NCBI RefSeq assembly: GCF_029504395.1
Contig: NZ_JAQFIF010000001.1
Location: forward strand, 1 to 64,000
Reading direction: 5' to 3'
From: Arthrobacter sp. ES3-54
GTDB taxonomy: Bacteria > Actinomycetota > Actinomycetes > Actinomycetales > Micrococcaceae
DNA: 64,000 nt
The notes under the pieces were generated by a model that ran no database searches, was not told the DNA's origin, and was given only the letters and a program-made list of their open reading frames with translations. This document shows, one piece after another, positions 44,344-51,869 of this stretch (positions are counted from its first letter, which is position 1; the number at the start of each line of letters is the position of its first letter). Made by a program: the position numbers and the translations under genes.

Positions 44344-44526
44344 ATGAGGATCCCCGATGAAGCAGTAGAGGCTGCGGCGAACGCGATCAGTGAGGCTAGC
44401 GGTATGAGGTTCGATGGCTTCTGGTCCCGAGTCGAAGACCTTGAGCCCGAAGACCGCGAGTATGCGCTGGCTGAAGCTCGGGCCGCACTTGAGGCAGCCG
44501 CCCAGCACATGGGGGCCGTCCAGTGA
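44344..44526 (+). CDS. small prophage protein, IPDEAVEAA family (copy 1)
   Basis: A 60-residue protein opening RIPDEAVEAAANAISEA and ending ARAALEAAAQHM. The two motifs, one at each end, recur in three other small genes of this prophage (44654, 44941, 61936). They are common in actinobacteriophages, and no function is known. I use the ATG at 44344, preceded by AGTGAAAGACAGGCGC, a leader repeated before 45200. The stop overlaps the next start (GTGA). Confidence 0.7.
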   Translation: MRIPDEAVEAAANAISEASGMRFDGFWSRVEDLEPEDREYALAEARAALEAAAQHMGAVQ

Positions 44527-44657
44527 TCCGGGACGAATCGTCGCACGTGGTTGCGCCAGTGTGGTCGGCGCTCTATGACACATGGAAGTGCAAAACTTGC
44601 GGGAAGTGGTCCTACCAGCTTCACAGCGGCGAATGGAAGCATGGGGGCGCCAAGTGA
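44523..44657 (+). CDS. 44-residue prophage protein with a CxxC pair
   Basis: A very small frame, GTG 44523 to TGA 44657, overlapping both neighbours by GTGA. The sequence includes WKCKTCGKWSYQLHSGEWKH: one CxxC plus histidines, enough for a single zinc site, in a Trp-rich setting. Overlapping stop/start signals on both sides make it very likely to be translated. The function is unknown. Confidence 0.65.
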   Translation: MIRDESSHVVAPVWSALYDTWKCKTCGKWSYQLHSGEWKHGGAK

Positions 44658-44944
44658 TCCCCGACGCGGCGGTTGAGGCGGCCCTATATGCGTGTGGGTT
44701 CTCGTCCCAGTCGGTTGACGAGCGCCGCGAACTCTTAGTTCGCGCCCTCGAAGCTGCGGCACCGCACATGCTCGCGGATGTTGAGTGGGCCGTGTTTCGA
44801 TCCCAAGGCGGGCCCAACGAAAGCCCCGCGGAGAACCTGCGCTACAAAACGCGGGAAGCGGCTCAGGCGTCCATCGACAATGGTTACAGCCAGCCGCAGT
44901 ACTGGGAACCTCGTGGGCGCATGGTTGGAGCGTGGGCCAAGTGA
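44654..44944 (+). CDS. small prophage protein, IPDEAVEAA family (copy 2)
   Basis: A 96-residue protein: VIPDAAVEAALYACGF, then VRALEAAAPHMLADVEW, and a C-terminal segment EAAQASIDNGYSQPQYW that resembles a small RNA- or surface-binding appendage but is not recognised. The GTG start sits inside the previous stop codon. The first 29 bases of the gene are identical to those of copy 3 (44941), pointing to a recent duplication. Confidence 0.68.
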   Translation: MIPDAAVEAALYACGFSSQSVDERRELLVRALEAAAPHMLADVEWAVFRSQGGPNESPAENLRYKTREAAQASIDNGYSQPQYWEPRGRMVGAWAK

Positions 44945-45141
44945 TCCCCGACGCGGCGGTTGAGGCGGCTGTTGAAGCCCACTGTGAGGGGACGATGCTG
45001 GCTGCGTTGGAAGCGGCTTATCCTATCCTCGCCGCGCAGGCCCTTTTAGATGCGGTGGCAGCGTTCCCGTTGGAGACGATCACCGCGCCGGACAACGCAC
45101 TAGTTTGGATGATGCGCAGGGCTGAGGATCTACATGGCTAG
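44941..45141 (+). CDS. small prophage protein, IPDEAVEAA family (copy 3)
   Basis: A 66-residue protein opening VIPDAAVEAAVEAHCEG with LAALEAAYPILAAQ after it. It shares its first 29 bases (from 44940) with copy 2. The GTG overlaps the previous stop. Its last 8 bases overlap an ATG GCT AGT start (45134), an overlap that is duplicated at the integrase start. Confidence 0.66.
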   Translation: MIPDAAVEAAVEAHCEGTMLAALEAAYPILAAQALLDAVAAFPLETITAPDNALVWMMRRAEDLHG

Positions 45142-45199
45142 TATCCGCACCCGCGCTGATGACCACATTAACTACTCCTACCAAGTGAAAGGCAGGCGC

Positions 45200-45592
45200 A
45201 TGAGCGAGAACCAAGTGACCCCGCAAGATGCCACGCCGCGCCGAGTGAATAACCATGCCACTGGTTACCCGTACAGTAAGCGCGACCATACTCAGCAGTG
45301 GCTCATGCCGGACGGTTCGCGTGAATACACCTGGTGGATTGAGCCGGGCGACACCTCGACGCTGGACGCCCATATCGAGCATCGCCGAGAGCAGATCGCC
45401 AAATCCGAAGCGGCCATCGCGCTCTACGAATCCCTCCGCGCCGGAGTTATCGCCGAACGGGTAAGTTTTGGATGCCCAAACTGCGGGCGCCCGGAGTTAG
45501 AAGGCGCGTCACATTGCACTAACCCGCGCTGCGGCCACATTGAGTGCGCGTGCTCCCGGGTATATCCCATTGAGCCACTTCCCCGTGGCTAG
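45200..45592 (+). CDS. prophage zinc-ribbon protein upstream of the integrase
   Basis: A 130-residue protein from ATG 45200. The C-terminus carries CPNCGRPELEGASHC, then NPRCGHIECAC: a four-cysteine ribbon. The middle has WLMPDGSREYTWWIEPGDTSTLDAHIEHRREQ, partly helical. I prefer 45200 because AGTGAAAGGCAGGCGC before it matches the leader of the gene at 44344. The alternative ATG 45134 adds 22 residues starting MASIRTRAD, a copy of the integrase N-terminus. The stop overlaps the integrase GTG by 8 nt. Confidence 0.6.
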   Translation: MSENQVTPQDATPRRVNNHATGYPYSKRDHTQQWLMPDGSREYTWWIEPGDTSTLDAHIEHRREQIAKSEAAIALYESLRAGVIAERVSFGCPNCGRPELEGASHCTNPRCGHIECACSRVYPIEPLPRG

Positions 45593-46736
45593 TATCCGTA
45601 CCCGGACCCGCGCTGACGGTTCCGAAGCGCATCAGGTGATGTGGCGTGAGAATGGCCGGGGTGACTCGATCACCTTTGATGACCGCGCTGAGGCTGAGAT
45701 GTGGAAGCGGCTGCTTGATGCGAACGGCAACTCACTCGGCGCGGCAACGAAGGTCTATGAGGACTCCCAGCACGACGGGCCGACCGTCTCTGAGGCGATG
45801 CTGACGCACATTGACCAGCTTGTCGGCGTCACTCCATACACGCTGAAGCGGTACACGTCCGCTGTCCGCCTGCACTTCTCCGGGCCGCTGGGTCAGATGA
45901 AGATCAAGGCTGTCACGCATGAGCACATCGTCCAGTGGATCAAGTGGATGCAGGGCCGGGAGAAGGGGCCTAAGACTATTGCCGTCCAGCATGGTCTACT
46001 GTCAGCAACGATGGAGACGGCTGAGCGGCAGGGGTTCATCACCAGGAACCCGTGCAAGGGCGTCAGGCTCCCCAAGCAGGTCCGCGTTGGTGACGACGGG
46101 GACGACATAGACATGGAAGATTTCAGGGCCATACGCGAGCGTACAGACCCGCACTTCCGCCCCTTCCTAGACTTCCTCGTGGGCACTGGTTGCCGCTTCT
46201 CTGAGGCAACGGCGCTAGTCGCTAAGGACTTCACGCTCGACACGGACCCGCCCCTCGTGTTCATCACGAAGGCGCACAAGCTCGGCGGCGAAGGTGAGGC
46301 CCGGTACGTTGGTGAGCCGAAGTCTAGGAAGTCCCGCCGGCGCGTGTCGCTCGCCCCGTCCACGGCGCTAGCAGTGCGCCCGCTGGTTGAGGCTGCCACG
46401 AAGGACAAAGGCCCGGTGTTCCGCATGAAGGACGGCGGGGAGTTCACTGCACAGGCCTTCTACAATCGTTCCTGGAACAAGGCAAGGACCGAGGCGGGGT
46501 TCGGCAAGGACGGGCACAAGCACATCACCGTGCACTCAATCCGGCACCTTCACGCCGCGGCGCTCCTCCACGCGGGCATGGACATGTACCAACTCAGCGT
46601 GCGCATGGGCCACAACTCCATCGGGATTACGTTGGATTTGTACGCTCACCTCATGCCGGACGCCCACTTCAAGGGAGCCCAGCACGCAGCCAAGGCGCTA
46701 GGCCTGCCGGATGACATCCCCGAGCTAGCCTCTTAA
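45585..46736 (+). CDS. int: tyrosine-type site-specific integrase
   Basis: A 383-residue phage integrase that inserts and excises the prophage at the tRNA-Ala gene. N-terminal arm-binding segment VASIRTRTRADGSEAHQV, then a SAM-like core-binding domain (TLKRYTSAVRLHFSGPLGQM). The catalytic domain has arginine in GTGCRFSEAT, the histidine-arginine pair in VHSIRHLHAA, H in RMGHNSIG and the nucleophilic tyrosine in LDLYAHLMP. The GTG at 45585 overlaps the upstream stop. A strong terminator follows. Confidence 0.95.
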   Translation: MASIRTRTRADGSEAHQVMWRENGRGDSITFDDRAEAEMWKRLLDANGNSLGAATKVYEDSQHDGPTVSEAMLTHIDQLVGVTPYTLKRYTSAVRLHFSGPLGQMKIKAVTHEHIVQWIKWMQGREKGPKTIAVQHGLLSATMETAERQGFITRNPCKGVRLPKQVRVGDDGDDIDMEDFRAIRERTDPHFRPFLDFLVGTGCRFSEATALVAKDFTLDTDPPLVFITKAHKLGGEGEARYVGEPKSRKSRRRVSLAPSTALAVRPLVEAATKDKGPVFRMKDGGEFTAQAFYNRSWNKARTEAGFGKDGHKHITVHSIRHLHAAALLHAGMDMYQLSVRMGHNSIGITLDLYAHLMPDAHFKGAQHAAKALGLPDDIPELAS

Positions 46737-46745
46737 CCAACAAGA

Positions 46746-46781
46746 AAAGCCCCCGCATCCGGTGAAGGATACGGGGGCTTT
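46746..46781. terminator. bidirectional terminator after int
   Basis: AAAGCCCCCGCATCC / GGATACGGGGGCTTT forms a 15-bp stem with one mismatch around GGTGAA. A-rich and T-rich flanks let it work for int and for leftward late transcripts. Confidence 0.92.
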
Positions 46782-46882
46782 GTTGTGCGCGCGCGGCGCG
46801 TCTGGGGCGTTGGGTTCCCTGACGCACGGTAGACGATACTACACGGTTGCCTCGGGCTACGTTGTTACGACGCGGCCCGTGT

Positions 46883-46888
46883 TAATCT
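46883..46888 (+). promoter_or_regulatory. -10 box TAATCT of a leaderless promoter in the prophage
   Basis: TAATCT plus 6 nt (ATTGAC) then the ATG at 46895: the host-type leaderless arrangement, inside the prophage. Confidence 0.65.
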
Positions 46889-46894
46889 ATTGAC

Positions 46895-47080
46895 ATGACT
46901 ATTACCATTGGGGAAAAACTTCTTAGCCTGACCGTGGAATACCGGGACGCTACCAACGGCGAACGGCACGGGTACGGGGATCACCCCGCGTTCGGTCGGC
47001 CCGTCTCGGAGATAGCAAAAGACTACGAGGACGCACTGCGCGAACTGATCGCTAGTCCAGTAGAAACCGTATCCCATTGA
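46895..47080 (+). CDS. small plus-strand prophage protein, lysogeny gene candidate
   Basis: An unrecognised 61-residue protein starting MTITIGEKLLSLTVEYRDA, with a mixed polar sequence and no transmembrane segment. It is transcribed against the late operon from its own leaderless promoter, next to the int terminator, and its 3' end overlaps the tail-spike stop by 29 nt. Position and promoter suggest expression in the lysogen, so an immunity or host-benefit role is possible but not shown. Confidence 0.6.
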   Translation: MTITIGEKLLSLTVEYRDATNGERHGYGDHPAFGRPVSEIAKDYEDALRELIASPVETVSH

Positions 47081-48386
47081 GTTGACGCCAGGCGGTAGTC
47101 ACTGCGGCGGAGTAGAGCTGCATGGCTCCGCTAGTGAGGATCTGCAAGTTCATTACCGTGTTGGCGTTGGATGAGATGGCGTAACCGGATTGCTCGGCGG
47201 GCCGCACACCAACAGGCAGTGTGGCGAAGGTCGAGAGCGTGGTCGAGGCGGTGGTGTTGGTGACGGCGCCCTTGAATCGGACTTCGTTGCCGATCCGGCG
47301 GTACATGGGCGGCGTGTTGTTGGCGACGGTCCAGGTGCCTTCGAGGGTGAGTGGCTGCCAGCCTGTGTCGTAGACGTATGTCGTGACGGGTTGGGAGAAC
47401 ATTTTGGCGCCGTCGATGCGGTTGTGTTGCAACACCAGCATCCGGGAATCGCCAACGACCGAGGGGTTGTTGTTGACGATTTGGCCGGTGACGAGTTTCC
47501 CGTCAAGGTTGGTCGCACCCTCCGCCTCATACGTGTAAGCGCTGTTGCTGAGGTAGCCGGGCTTGAGTACGTTCACCGCGGCCTGGAATGCGGCGCGGCT
47601 GTACTGGCGGACTGCCCTGAGCTTGCCGGTGAAGTCCCACACCATCAGGGTTGGCGAGTCTGTTTGCGCGCCTTCTGACAGGTAGAAGTGTGACCCGACG
47701 ATGGCGATGCCCTGGTTTTTCGCCGCGGTTGCGCCGGTGTTTTCGACGGGGATGGTGGCGAGCAGGGTGGGCGTTCCGGCCTTTACCGTTGCCCAGTCGT
47801 AGACGTAGAACTTCGTGACCGAGTTTGTCCACGCATCAGAGGTGATGAGGTAGTTCCCGGATACGTCGCCGCGGGAGAACCCGTAGATGGGGATCTGTGC
47901 GCCGAGGGTGCCTAGGGTGTAGTTGAAGATCGCGTAGGCCGAGGGGACGCCGCCGCCCGTCTTGGGCCACACCATGAAGCACAGCTCACCGCTGCCGTTG
48001 GTGAAGTAGGACAGTGATTCGGTGAACGCGCCGTTTTCGGTCGTGGCAGTCTTGAAGGACTTGCGGACACCGGTTGTCAGGTCGCGCACGTCGATACGCA
48101 ACTCTGTGCCGTTCTGGTTGGCGACGTAAATCTCGTTCGCGGCCTTGTTGATGCTGAACCCTTGCGGCCAGGACACTTCGCCGTTTTCGCGCACGGGGAA
48201 CTCGCACAGGAGCGACACGTTATCGAGGTACGCGAGCGGGTCTGACGCGCCCCTTGTGGCCCCTGCTGCGGTGTAGGCGGCGTCCAGTGACGCGCCGCTG
48301 AGCCGTGTCGGCAGGTTGGCGTCAGTGACTTTGACAGCGGCTGGGACTGTGAAGTCGTCCCCCACTGCGACGATGCGGTTAGTCAT
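47052..48386 (-). CDS. tail spike / receptor-binding protein, beta-propeller-like
   Basis: A 444-residue protein at the end of the late operon. The first 30 residues (TNRIVAVGDDFTVPAAVKV, then DANLP) match the N-terminus of the next spike, a shared anchor. The body has repeated beta-strand blades (INKAANEIYVANQNGTELRIDV, VWPKTGGGVPSAYAIFNYTL), and the C-terminal 90 residues look like a phage-fibre knob (GNEVRFKGAVTN, LPVGVRPAEQ). It probably binds or degrades a cell-surface polymer. No catalytic motif is recognised. Confidence 0.65.
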   Translation of the reverse strand: MTNRIVAVGDDFTVPAAVKVTDANLPTRLSGASLDAAYTAAGATRGASDPLAYLDNVSLLCEFPVRENGEVSWPQGFSINKAANEIYVANQNGTELRIDVRDLTTGVRKSFKTATTENGAFTESLSYFTNGSGELCFMVWPKTGGGVPSAYAIFNYTLGTLGAQIPIYGFSRGDVSGNYLITSDAWTNSVTKFYVYDWATVKAGTPTLLATIPVENTGATAAKNQGIAIVGSHFYLSEGAQTDSPTLMVWDFTGKLRAVRQYSRAAFQAAVNVLKPGYLSNSAYTYEAEGATNLDGKLVTGQIVNNNPSVVGDSRMLVLQHNRIDGAKMFSQPVTTYVYDTGWQPLTLEGTWTVANNTPPMYRRIGNEVRFKGAVTNTTASTTLSTFATLPVGVRPAEQSGYAISSNANTVMNLQILTSGAMQLYSAAVTTAWRQLNGIRFLLD

Positions 48387-48401
48387 GGGTCATGCTCCCG
48401 T

Positions 48402-50129
48402 TCAGAGTTTCAGGTTCCCGGTTTCGGTCACGGCGTTGCCGGTCACTGTGGAGATGTCCACATGGGTTGTTGTGCCGCCTGCGATGGTGGAGTTGTAGAC
48501 CCTGCCATTCGCTGAGCCGGTGTACGCTTCGATGCCCCTGGTGCCTGACGGGGCGGTGACGTCGGCTTCCCAGACGCTGAAGTTGTTGACGTTATTCAGG
48601 GCTACAGCGCGCGACCCTCCCAGGCTGGCGGCGGTGAAGTTGGACAGCCGCACCTTCTGGGAGTTGGCGATGTACACGGCTGTTGCTGCGGCGTTGAGGA
48701 TCCGGAGCCGGGCAATCCGTAGGGCGCCGACTGTGTCGAAGCGCCACCCGTCAACTCGGGGCCCGACGTGGCGGTTCATGCCAACATCGACAACGTCCAC
48801 GGCTTCCACATCAACACCGCGGAAGGGTCCGTTTAGTTCGTTGCCGTCGATCACGATGTGTTCGGCGTAGTCGACGTTGATGAAGTTTGCCGCGTCGGAT
48901 GTGCCGGTACCGAACTTGGCTTTATTGCCGAGTACCTTGATGAGTCCGGCCTTGATGTTCCCGCCGGCTGCGAGGGGTTTAATCGAGATGACGGACTCTG
49001 CGTTGGTTGCCGCGTAGTTGATGAACGTGTTGCGGGCGACCTCAACGTTGTCGCATGCCACGCCGCCTGACGCGAACGAGGCGGGCGTGTAGGTGTCCGT
49101 CGCTTCGTGCCCTGCCGTCGCTACCTGCCCGAAGTCGGTGGAGTAGAGCACAATGGTTGGCGTGTTGCTGGGCGTGGTGAACTCGAACACGTTGTCGTTG
49201 AACTGCGAGTTTGTGGCAGCAACGAAGTGGACGACGCCCTTGTAGTCGGAGGTCGTGTCTATCCGGGGGTCGAGGACGTAGTTGCGGAGGAACCGCATCC
49301 GGTCAAGGGTTTTGCCTTCCTGGATGGAGTGCGCCCCGAACGGGTTGGGTGCCGGGTATGTGGTTGCGCCGACCGTGAGCGGGAGGAACTTGCAGTCCTC
49401 TACCGTGACGTCCTTGGTCAGCAAGCCGTCGTATGAGCCGGGCAGGTCCGGGGAGGATGATGCGCCGGCGTCGGACACGTCAGGCTGGATCGCTTCTTCC
49501 CGTGCGGAGTTACCCGTTCCGGCGTTGAACCCCAGGAACTTGCAATTACGGACGCGGATCGCTGAGCAGCCGAGCAGGTCAATGACGTGACCCTTGGCCT
49601 GCATCTGCTCGAAGACAGCGTATTTGACCTCAAAGTTGTCCGTGTGGTGGAGGGCGAACGCGCAACGGCCTACAGTGTCCACGAAGCTGCCGAGGAACCT
49701 GCCACCCTCCCACAGGATGTTCGAGTTGCCGGACCCGTAGCCGCGGAACCCGTCCGAGCCGGTGTAGAAGAACGCGTAACCGTTGGCCGTGCTGGTCTTC
49801 GTGAGAGTAGCCCCGTAGGCGAGCACGTGGACGTTGCTGGTGAGCCGTACCCGGGTGAGCAGGTTGTACGTCAGCGGCGGGATGAGGACGGTGGAGGTCC
49901 GGTAGAGGGCCGTGTTGGCTGCTGCGAACGCTGCGGTGAACGCGGCGGAGTCGTCCGTGACACCGTCGCCCACAGCGCCGTAGTCGCGCACGTTGATGAC
50001 GTTTTCACCCTTGCGGACTTTCCCTGCGATGTCAGACAGTTTCGCACCTGCGGGCAGGTTGGCGTCCGCGACGAGGACTGATGCGGGGAGCGTGTTGCTG
50101 TCGTTGACGGATACCAGGCGGTTAACCAT
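48402..50129 (-). CDS. tail spike with pectate-lyase-type right-handed beta-helix
   Basis: A 575-residue protein. The N-terminal anchor (VNRLVSVNDSNTLPASVLVADANLP) is shared with the 47052 gene. It is followed by NVRDYGAVGDGVTDDSAAFTAAF, the signature entry to pectate-lyase-3 beta-helix proteins that cap tail spikes with polysaccharide depolymerase activity. Many N-rich turns (LGNKAKFGTG, NELNGPF) follow through the helix. It is likely to digest or bind the host's surface glycan. Confidence 0.8.
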   Translation of the reverse strand: MVNRLVSVNDSNTLPASVLVADANLPAGAKLSDIAGKVRKGENVINVRDYGAVGDGVTDDSAAFTAAFAAANTALYRTSTVLIPPLTYNLLTRVRLTSNVHVLAYGATLTKTSTANGYAFFYTGSDGFRGYGSGNSNILWEGGRFLGSFVDTVGRCAFALHHTDNFEVKYAVFEQMQAKGHVIDLLGCSAIRVRNCKFLGFNAGTGNSAREEAIQPDVSDAGASSSPDLPGSYDGLLTKDVTVEDCKFLPLTVGATTYPAPNPFGAHSIQEGKTLDRMRFLRNYVLDPRIDTTSDYKGVVHFVAATNSQFNDNVFEFTTPSNTPTIVLYSTDFGQVATAGHEATDTYTPASFASGGVACDNVEVARNTFINYAATNAESVISIKPLAAGGNIKAGLIKVLGNKAKFGTGTSDAANFINVDYAEHIVIDGNELNGPFRGVDVEAVDVVDVGMNRHVGPRVDGWRFDTVGALRIARLRILNAAATAVYIANSQKVRLSNFTAASLGGSRAVALNNVNNFSVWEADVTAPSGTRGIEAYTGSANGRVYNSTIAGGTTTHVDISTVTGNAVTETGNLKL

Positions 50130-50133
50130 CCGG

Positions 50134-50541
50134 TCACGCTCCGATCAGGTAGAAGCCCGGGTTTGCCGGGTCGGGCTGGATGAGTGTGGTGTTGGTGATG
50201 AAATAGGTGCCGGGGTGCATGACGTCCTCGAGCAGTCCGGGGCCGTCGCCGAGGCCGGACTGGATGTTCACTTCGACTTGCCCGACTCGTCCGAGGGTTT
50301 CGGAGAGTGTGGCTTGCGTTGTTGTGAGGGTGTCCTGCGTTTCGGCGATGGTCGCCTCTGCCGCGTCTACCCGCACGGTCGTTGACGCGAGGCCAGCCTG
50401 GGTGGATGCCATGATCGCCTGCGCGGACGTTAGTGCGGAGTCGGCGGTCTGCGCGTTCGCGGCAATGGCGTTGTCACCGTTGCGGACCAGCTCGTTACCG
50501 TCCGGCTTCAGGAACCCGAGCGGGGTGAATGCAATAGCCAT
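50134..50541 (-). CDS. tail appendage / spike-adaptor protein
   Basis: A 135-residue protein. MAIAFTPLGFLKPDGNELVRNGDNAIAANAQ is an opening often seen in minor tail proteins. It is followed by a heptad-rich stretch (TADSALTSAQAIMASTQAGLASTT, then TLTTTQATLSETLGRV) that would form a coiled-coil stalk, and a small C-terminal beta segment. It lies between holin and spikes, so an attachment role for the spikes is likely. AGGAGAGGCC precedes the ATG. Confidence 0.62.
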   Translation of the reverse strand: MAIAFTPLGFLKPDGNELVRNGDNAIAANAQTADSALTSAQAIMASTQAGLASTTVRVDAAEATIAETQDTLTTTQATLSETLGRVGQVEVNIQSGLGDGPGLLEDVMHPGTYFITNTTLIQPDPANPGFYLIGA

Positions 50542-50602
50542 AGCGGCCTCTCCTTAAATGCTAAAGGCGCCCTCAAGGAGCGCCGCTGATGGTCTACTGG
50601 GG

Positions 50603-50791
50603 TCAGGCTTCGTGGGCGCCGGGCTCGTTGCTTGCCGGGGTGAGGTAGCCTGCGGTGAAGACGAGGATGGACGTGATGGCGCCCTGCACAACTACGGGCA
50701 TGTCGATGCCCGCGAAGGTCAGCAGCCAAACAATGATGGTGGTCACGGCGCCGGCTACAGTCGCGGCGGTAACTTTCGGGTTGACGTTCAT
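50603..50791 (-). CDS. holin
   Basis: A 62-residue protein with two hydrophobic helices (VTAATVAGAVTTIIVWLLTFAG and VVVQGAITSILVFTAGYL) and a short polar tail: the shape of small phage holins. It overlaps the endolysin stop by one base, the classic lysis-cassette arrangement. Confidence 0.75.
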   Translation of the reverse strand: MNVNPKVTAATVAGAVTTIIVWLLTFAGIDMPVVVQGAITSILVFTAGYLTPASNEPGAHEA

Positions 50792-51507
50792 TACGGCTGC
50801 ACCTTCACTGCGTCGAGGTTGGAGTCAAGGTAGGCGATGGTGTTGCCGAGCGTGGTATCCCCGCTGCGGGTGCCACCCTTGCGAGTGACGGGCGCTTCGA
50901 GGATGGCCTTGGCGACCTTCTGCGGGATGGAGCCGGTGGGGGCGTCGAGGTAGCGGTTGACGAGGCGGGCGGCGGCGAGAATTTCGGCGCGCTCTTTATC
51001 TGTGTAGGCCATGAAGGGGTCCTCTTCTGTCGATGAGCTTTGCGGTGCGATGGCTGCGGATCCTGCGAGGCGGTCGATGCGGGGCAGGTCCCAGATGCCG
51101 GGGCATGCGGTCGCGTTCCACTGCCGGTGCGGGCTGAGGGGCAGGGGCCCGTATTGACTGCGGAGGAAGTTGACGAGTTCGGCTACGGTCGCGTAGTCCT
51201 CATCTGTGGCTTCGGGGTGGCATTCGATGCCGATGGTCGTTGCGTTGCCTACCGCGTTGCCGGAGTGCCAGGCTGCGTCCAGGGGGGACACGAGGCAGTC
51301 GATGCGGCCCGCGCTGACAACGAAGTGCGCCGAAGTCGTGCCGGGTCCGCTCACGAAGAACTTCACAACATCGTCGTGACGCTGACCGAGGCTCCCCCAA
51401 TGGTGTATCACGATCCCGTCGATGGTCCGCTTTCGTCCAAACGTTGCCGGGACCCGGGCGGCGGGCGTGTAGCCCTTCGCTGTCTGCGATTCGTTAATGG
51501 TTGTCAT
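50791..51507 (-). CDS. endolysin, N-acetylmuramoyl-L-alanine amidase
   Basis: A 238-residue amidase_2/PGRP endolysin that cleaves the peptide from muramic acid. Zinc ligands lie in GIVIHHWGSLG and in the late LSPHRQWNATACPGIWDL, and WHSGNAVGNATTIGIECH is typical of the fold. The C-terminal 70 residues (AYTDKERAEILAAARLVNRYL) form a separate, conserved actinophage cell-wall-binding segment, preceded inside the gene by a good ribosome site and ATG (51012). The start overlaps the previous stop (ATGA). Confidence 0.9.
   Translation of the reverse strand: MTTINESQTAKGYTPAARVPATFGRKRTIDGIVIHHWGSLGQRHDDVVKFFVSGPGTTSAHFVVSAGRIDCLVSPLDAAWHSGNAVGNATTIGIECHPEATDEDYATVAELVNFLRSQYGPLPLSPHRQWNATACPGIWDLPRIDRLAGSAAIAPQSSSTEEDPFMAYTDKERAEILAAARLVNRYLDAPTGSIPQKVAKAILEAPVTRKGGTRSGDTTLGNTIAYLDSNLDAVKVQP
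51012..51028 (-). promoter_or_regulatory. internal ribosome site and ATG inside the endolysin gene
   Basis: AGAAGAGGA (51028-51020 on the minus strand) lies 7 nt before an in-frame ATG at 51012-51010. This could give a separate 73-residue C-terminal cell-wall-binding subunit, as known for several endolysins. Confidence 0.45.
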
Positions 51508-51869
51508 GCGCCTTCTCGTTCCTGCTGTTCTTCGTGGCGGTCGATGAGTGACGGGTCCAGGTGCGCTTTCAACGATTCTGGGATGCCGGGAATGGGCGGC
51601 TTGGATCCACCCTTGGCCCAGAAGACCATCCGCTCAATGAAGTTGATCGCGGTGCTGAAGTTGCGGGAGACCATGTTGAGGTCAGCCCGCAAACCCTTTA
51701 CGTCTTCCTCGAGTGATTCGAGACGTTCCATGAGGTTCTTGGAGAACGTGACCGCGTTCGTTTCCTTGGCCGTCTTCGAGGAGGTGCGGGCCGCGTAGGT
51801 CGCACCGTAGGCGCCGCCGCCGGCGACGATGAGCACGCCCAGCAGGGTTAGTAGTTGGTTATTGTCCAT
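51504..51869 (-). CDS. membrane-anchored coiled-coil protein of the lysis region
   Basis: A 121-residue protein with one N-terminal helix (QLLTLLGVLIVAGGGAYGATYA), then a coiled-coil-like stretch NLMERLESLEEDVKGLRADLNMV and a polar tail. It resembles DUF2746-type actinophage proteins next to lysis genes, candidates for a second holin or accessory lysis factor. It overlaps the endolysin start (ATGA) and the previous gene by 11 nt. Confidence 0.6.
   Translation of the reverse strand: MDNNQLLTLLGVLIVAGGGAYGATYAARTSSKTAKETNAVTFSKNLMERLESLEEDVKGLRADLNMVSRNFSTAINFIERMVFWAKGGSKPPIPGIPESLKAHLDPSLIDRHEEQQEREGA

Noticed and set aside
44226..44817. Minus-strand frames opposite the small prophage genes
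   Set aside because: The plus-strand genes are linked by exact GTGA overlaps and share protein motifs; the minus frames show neither.
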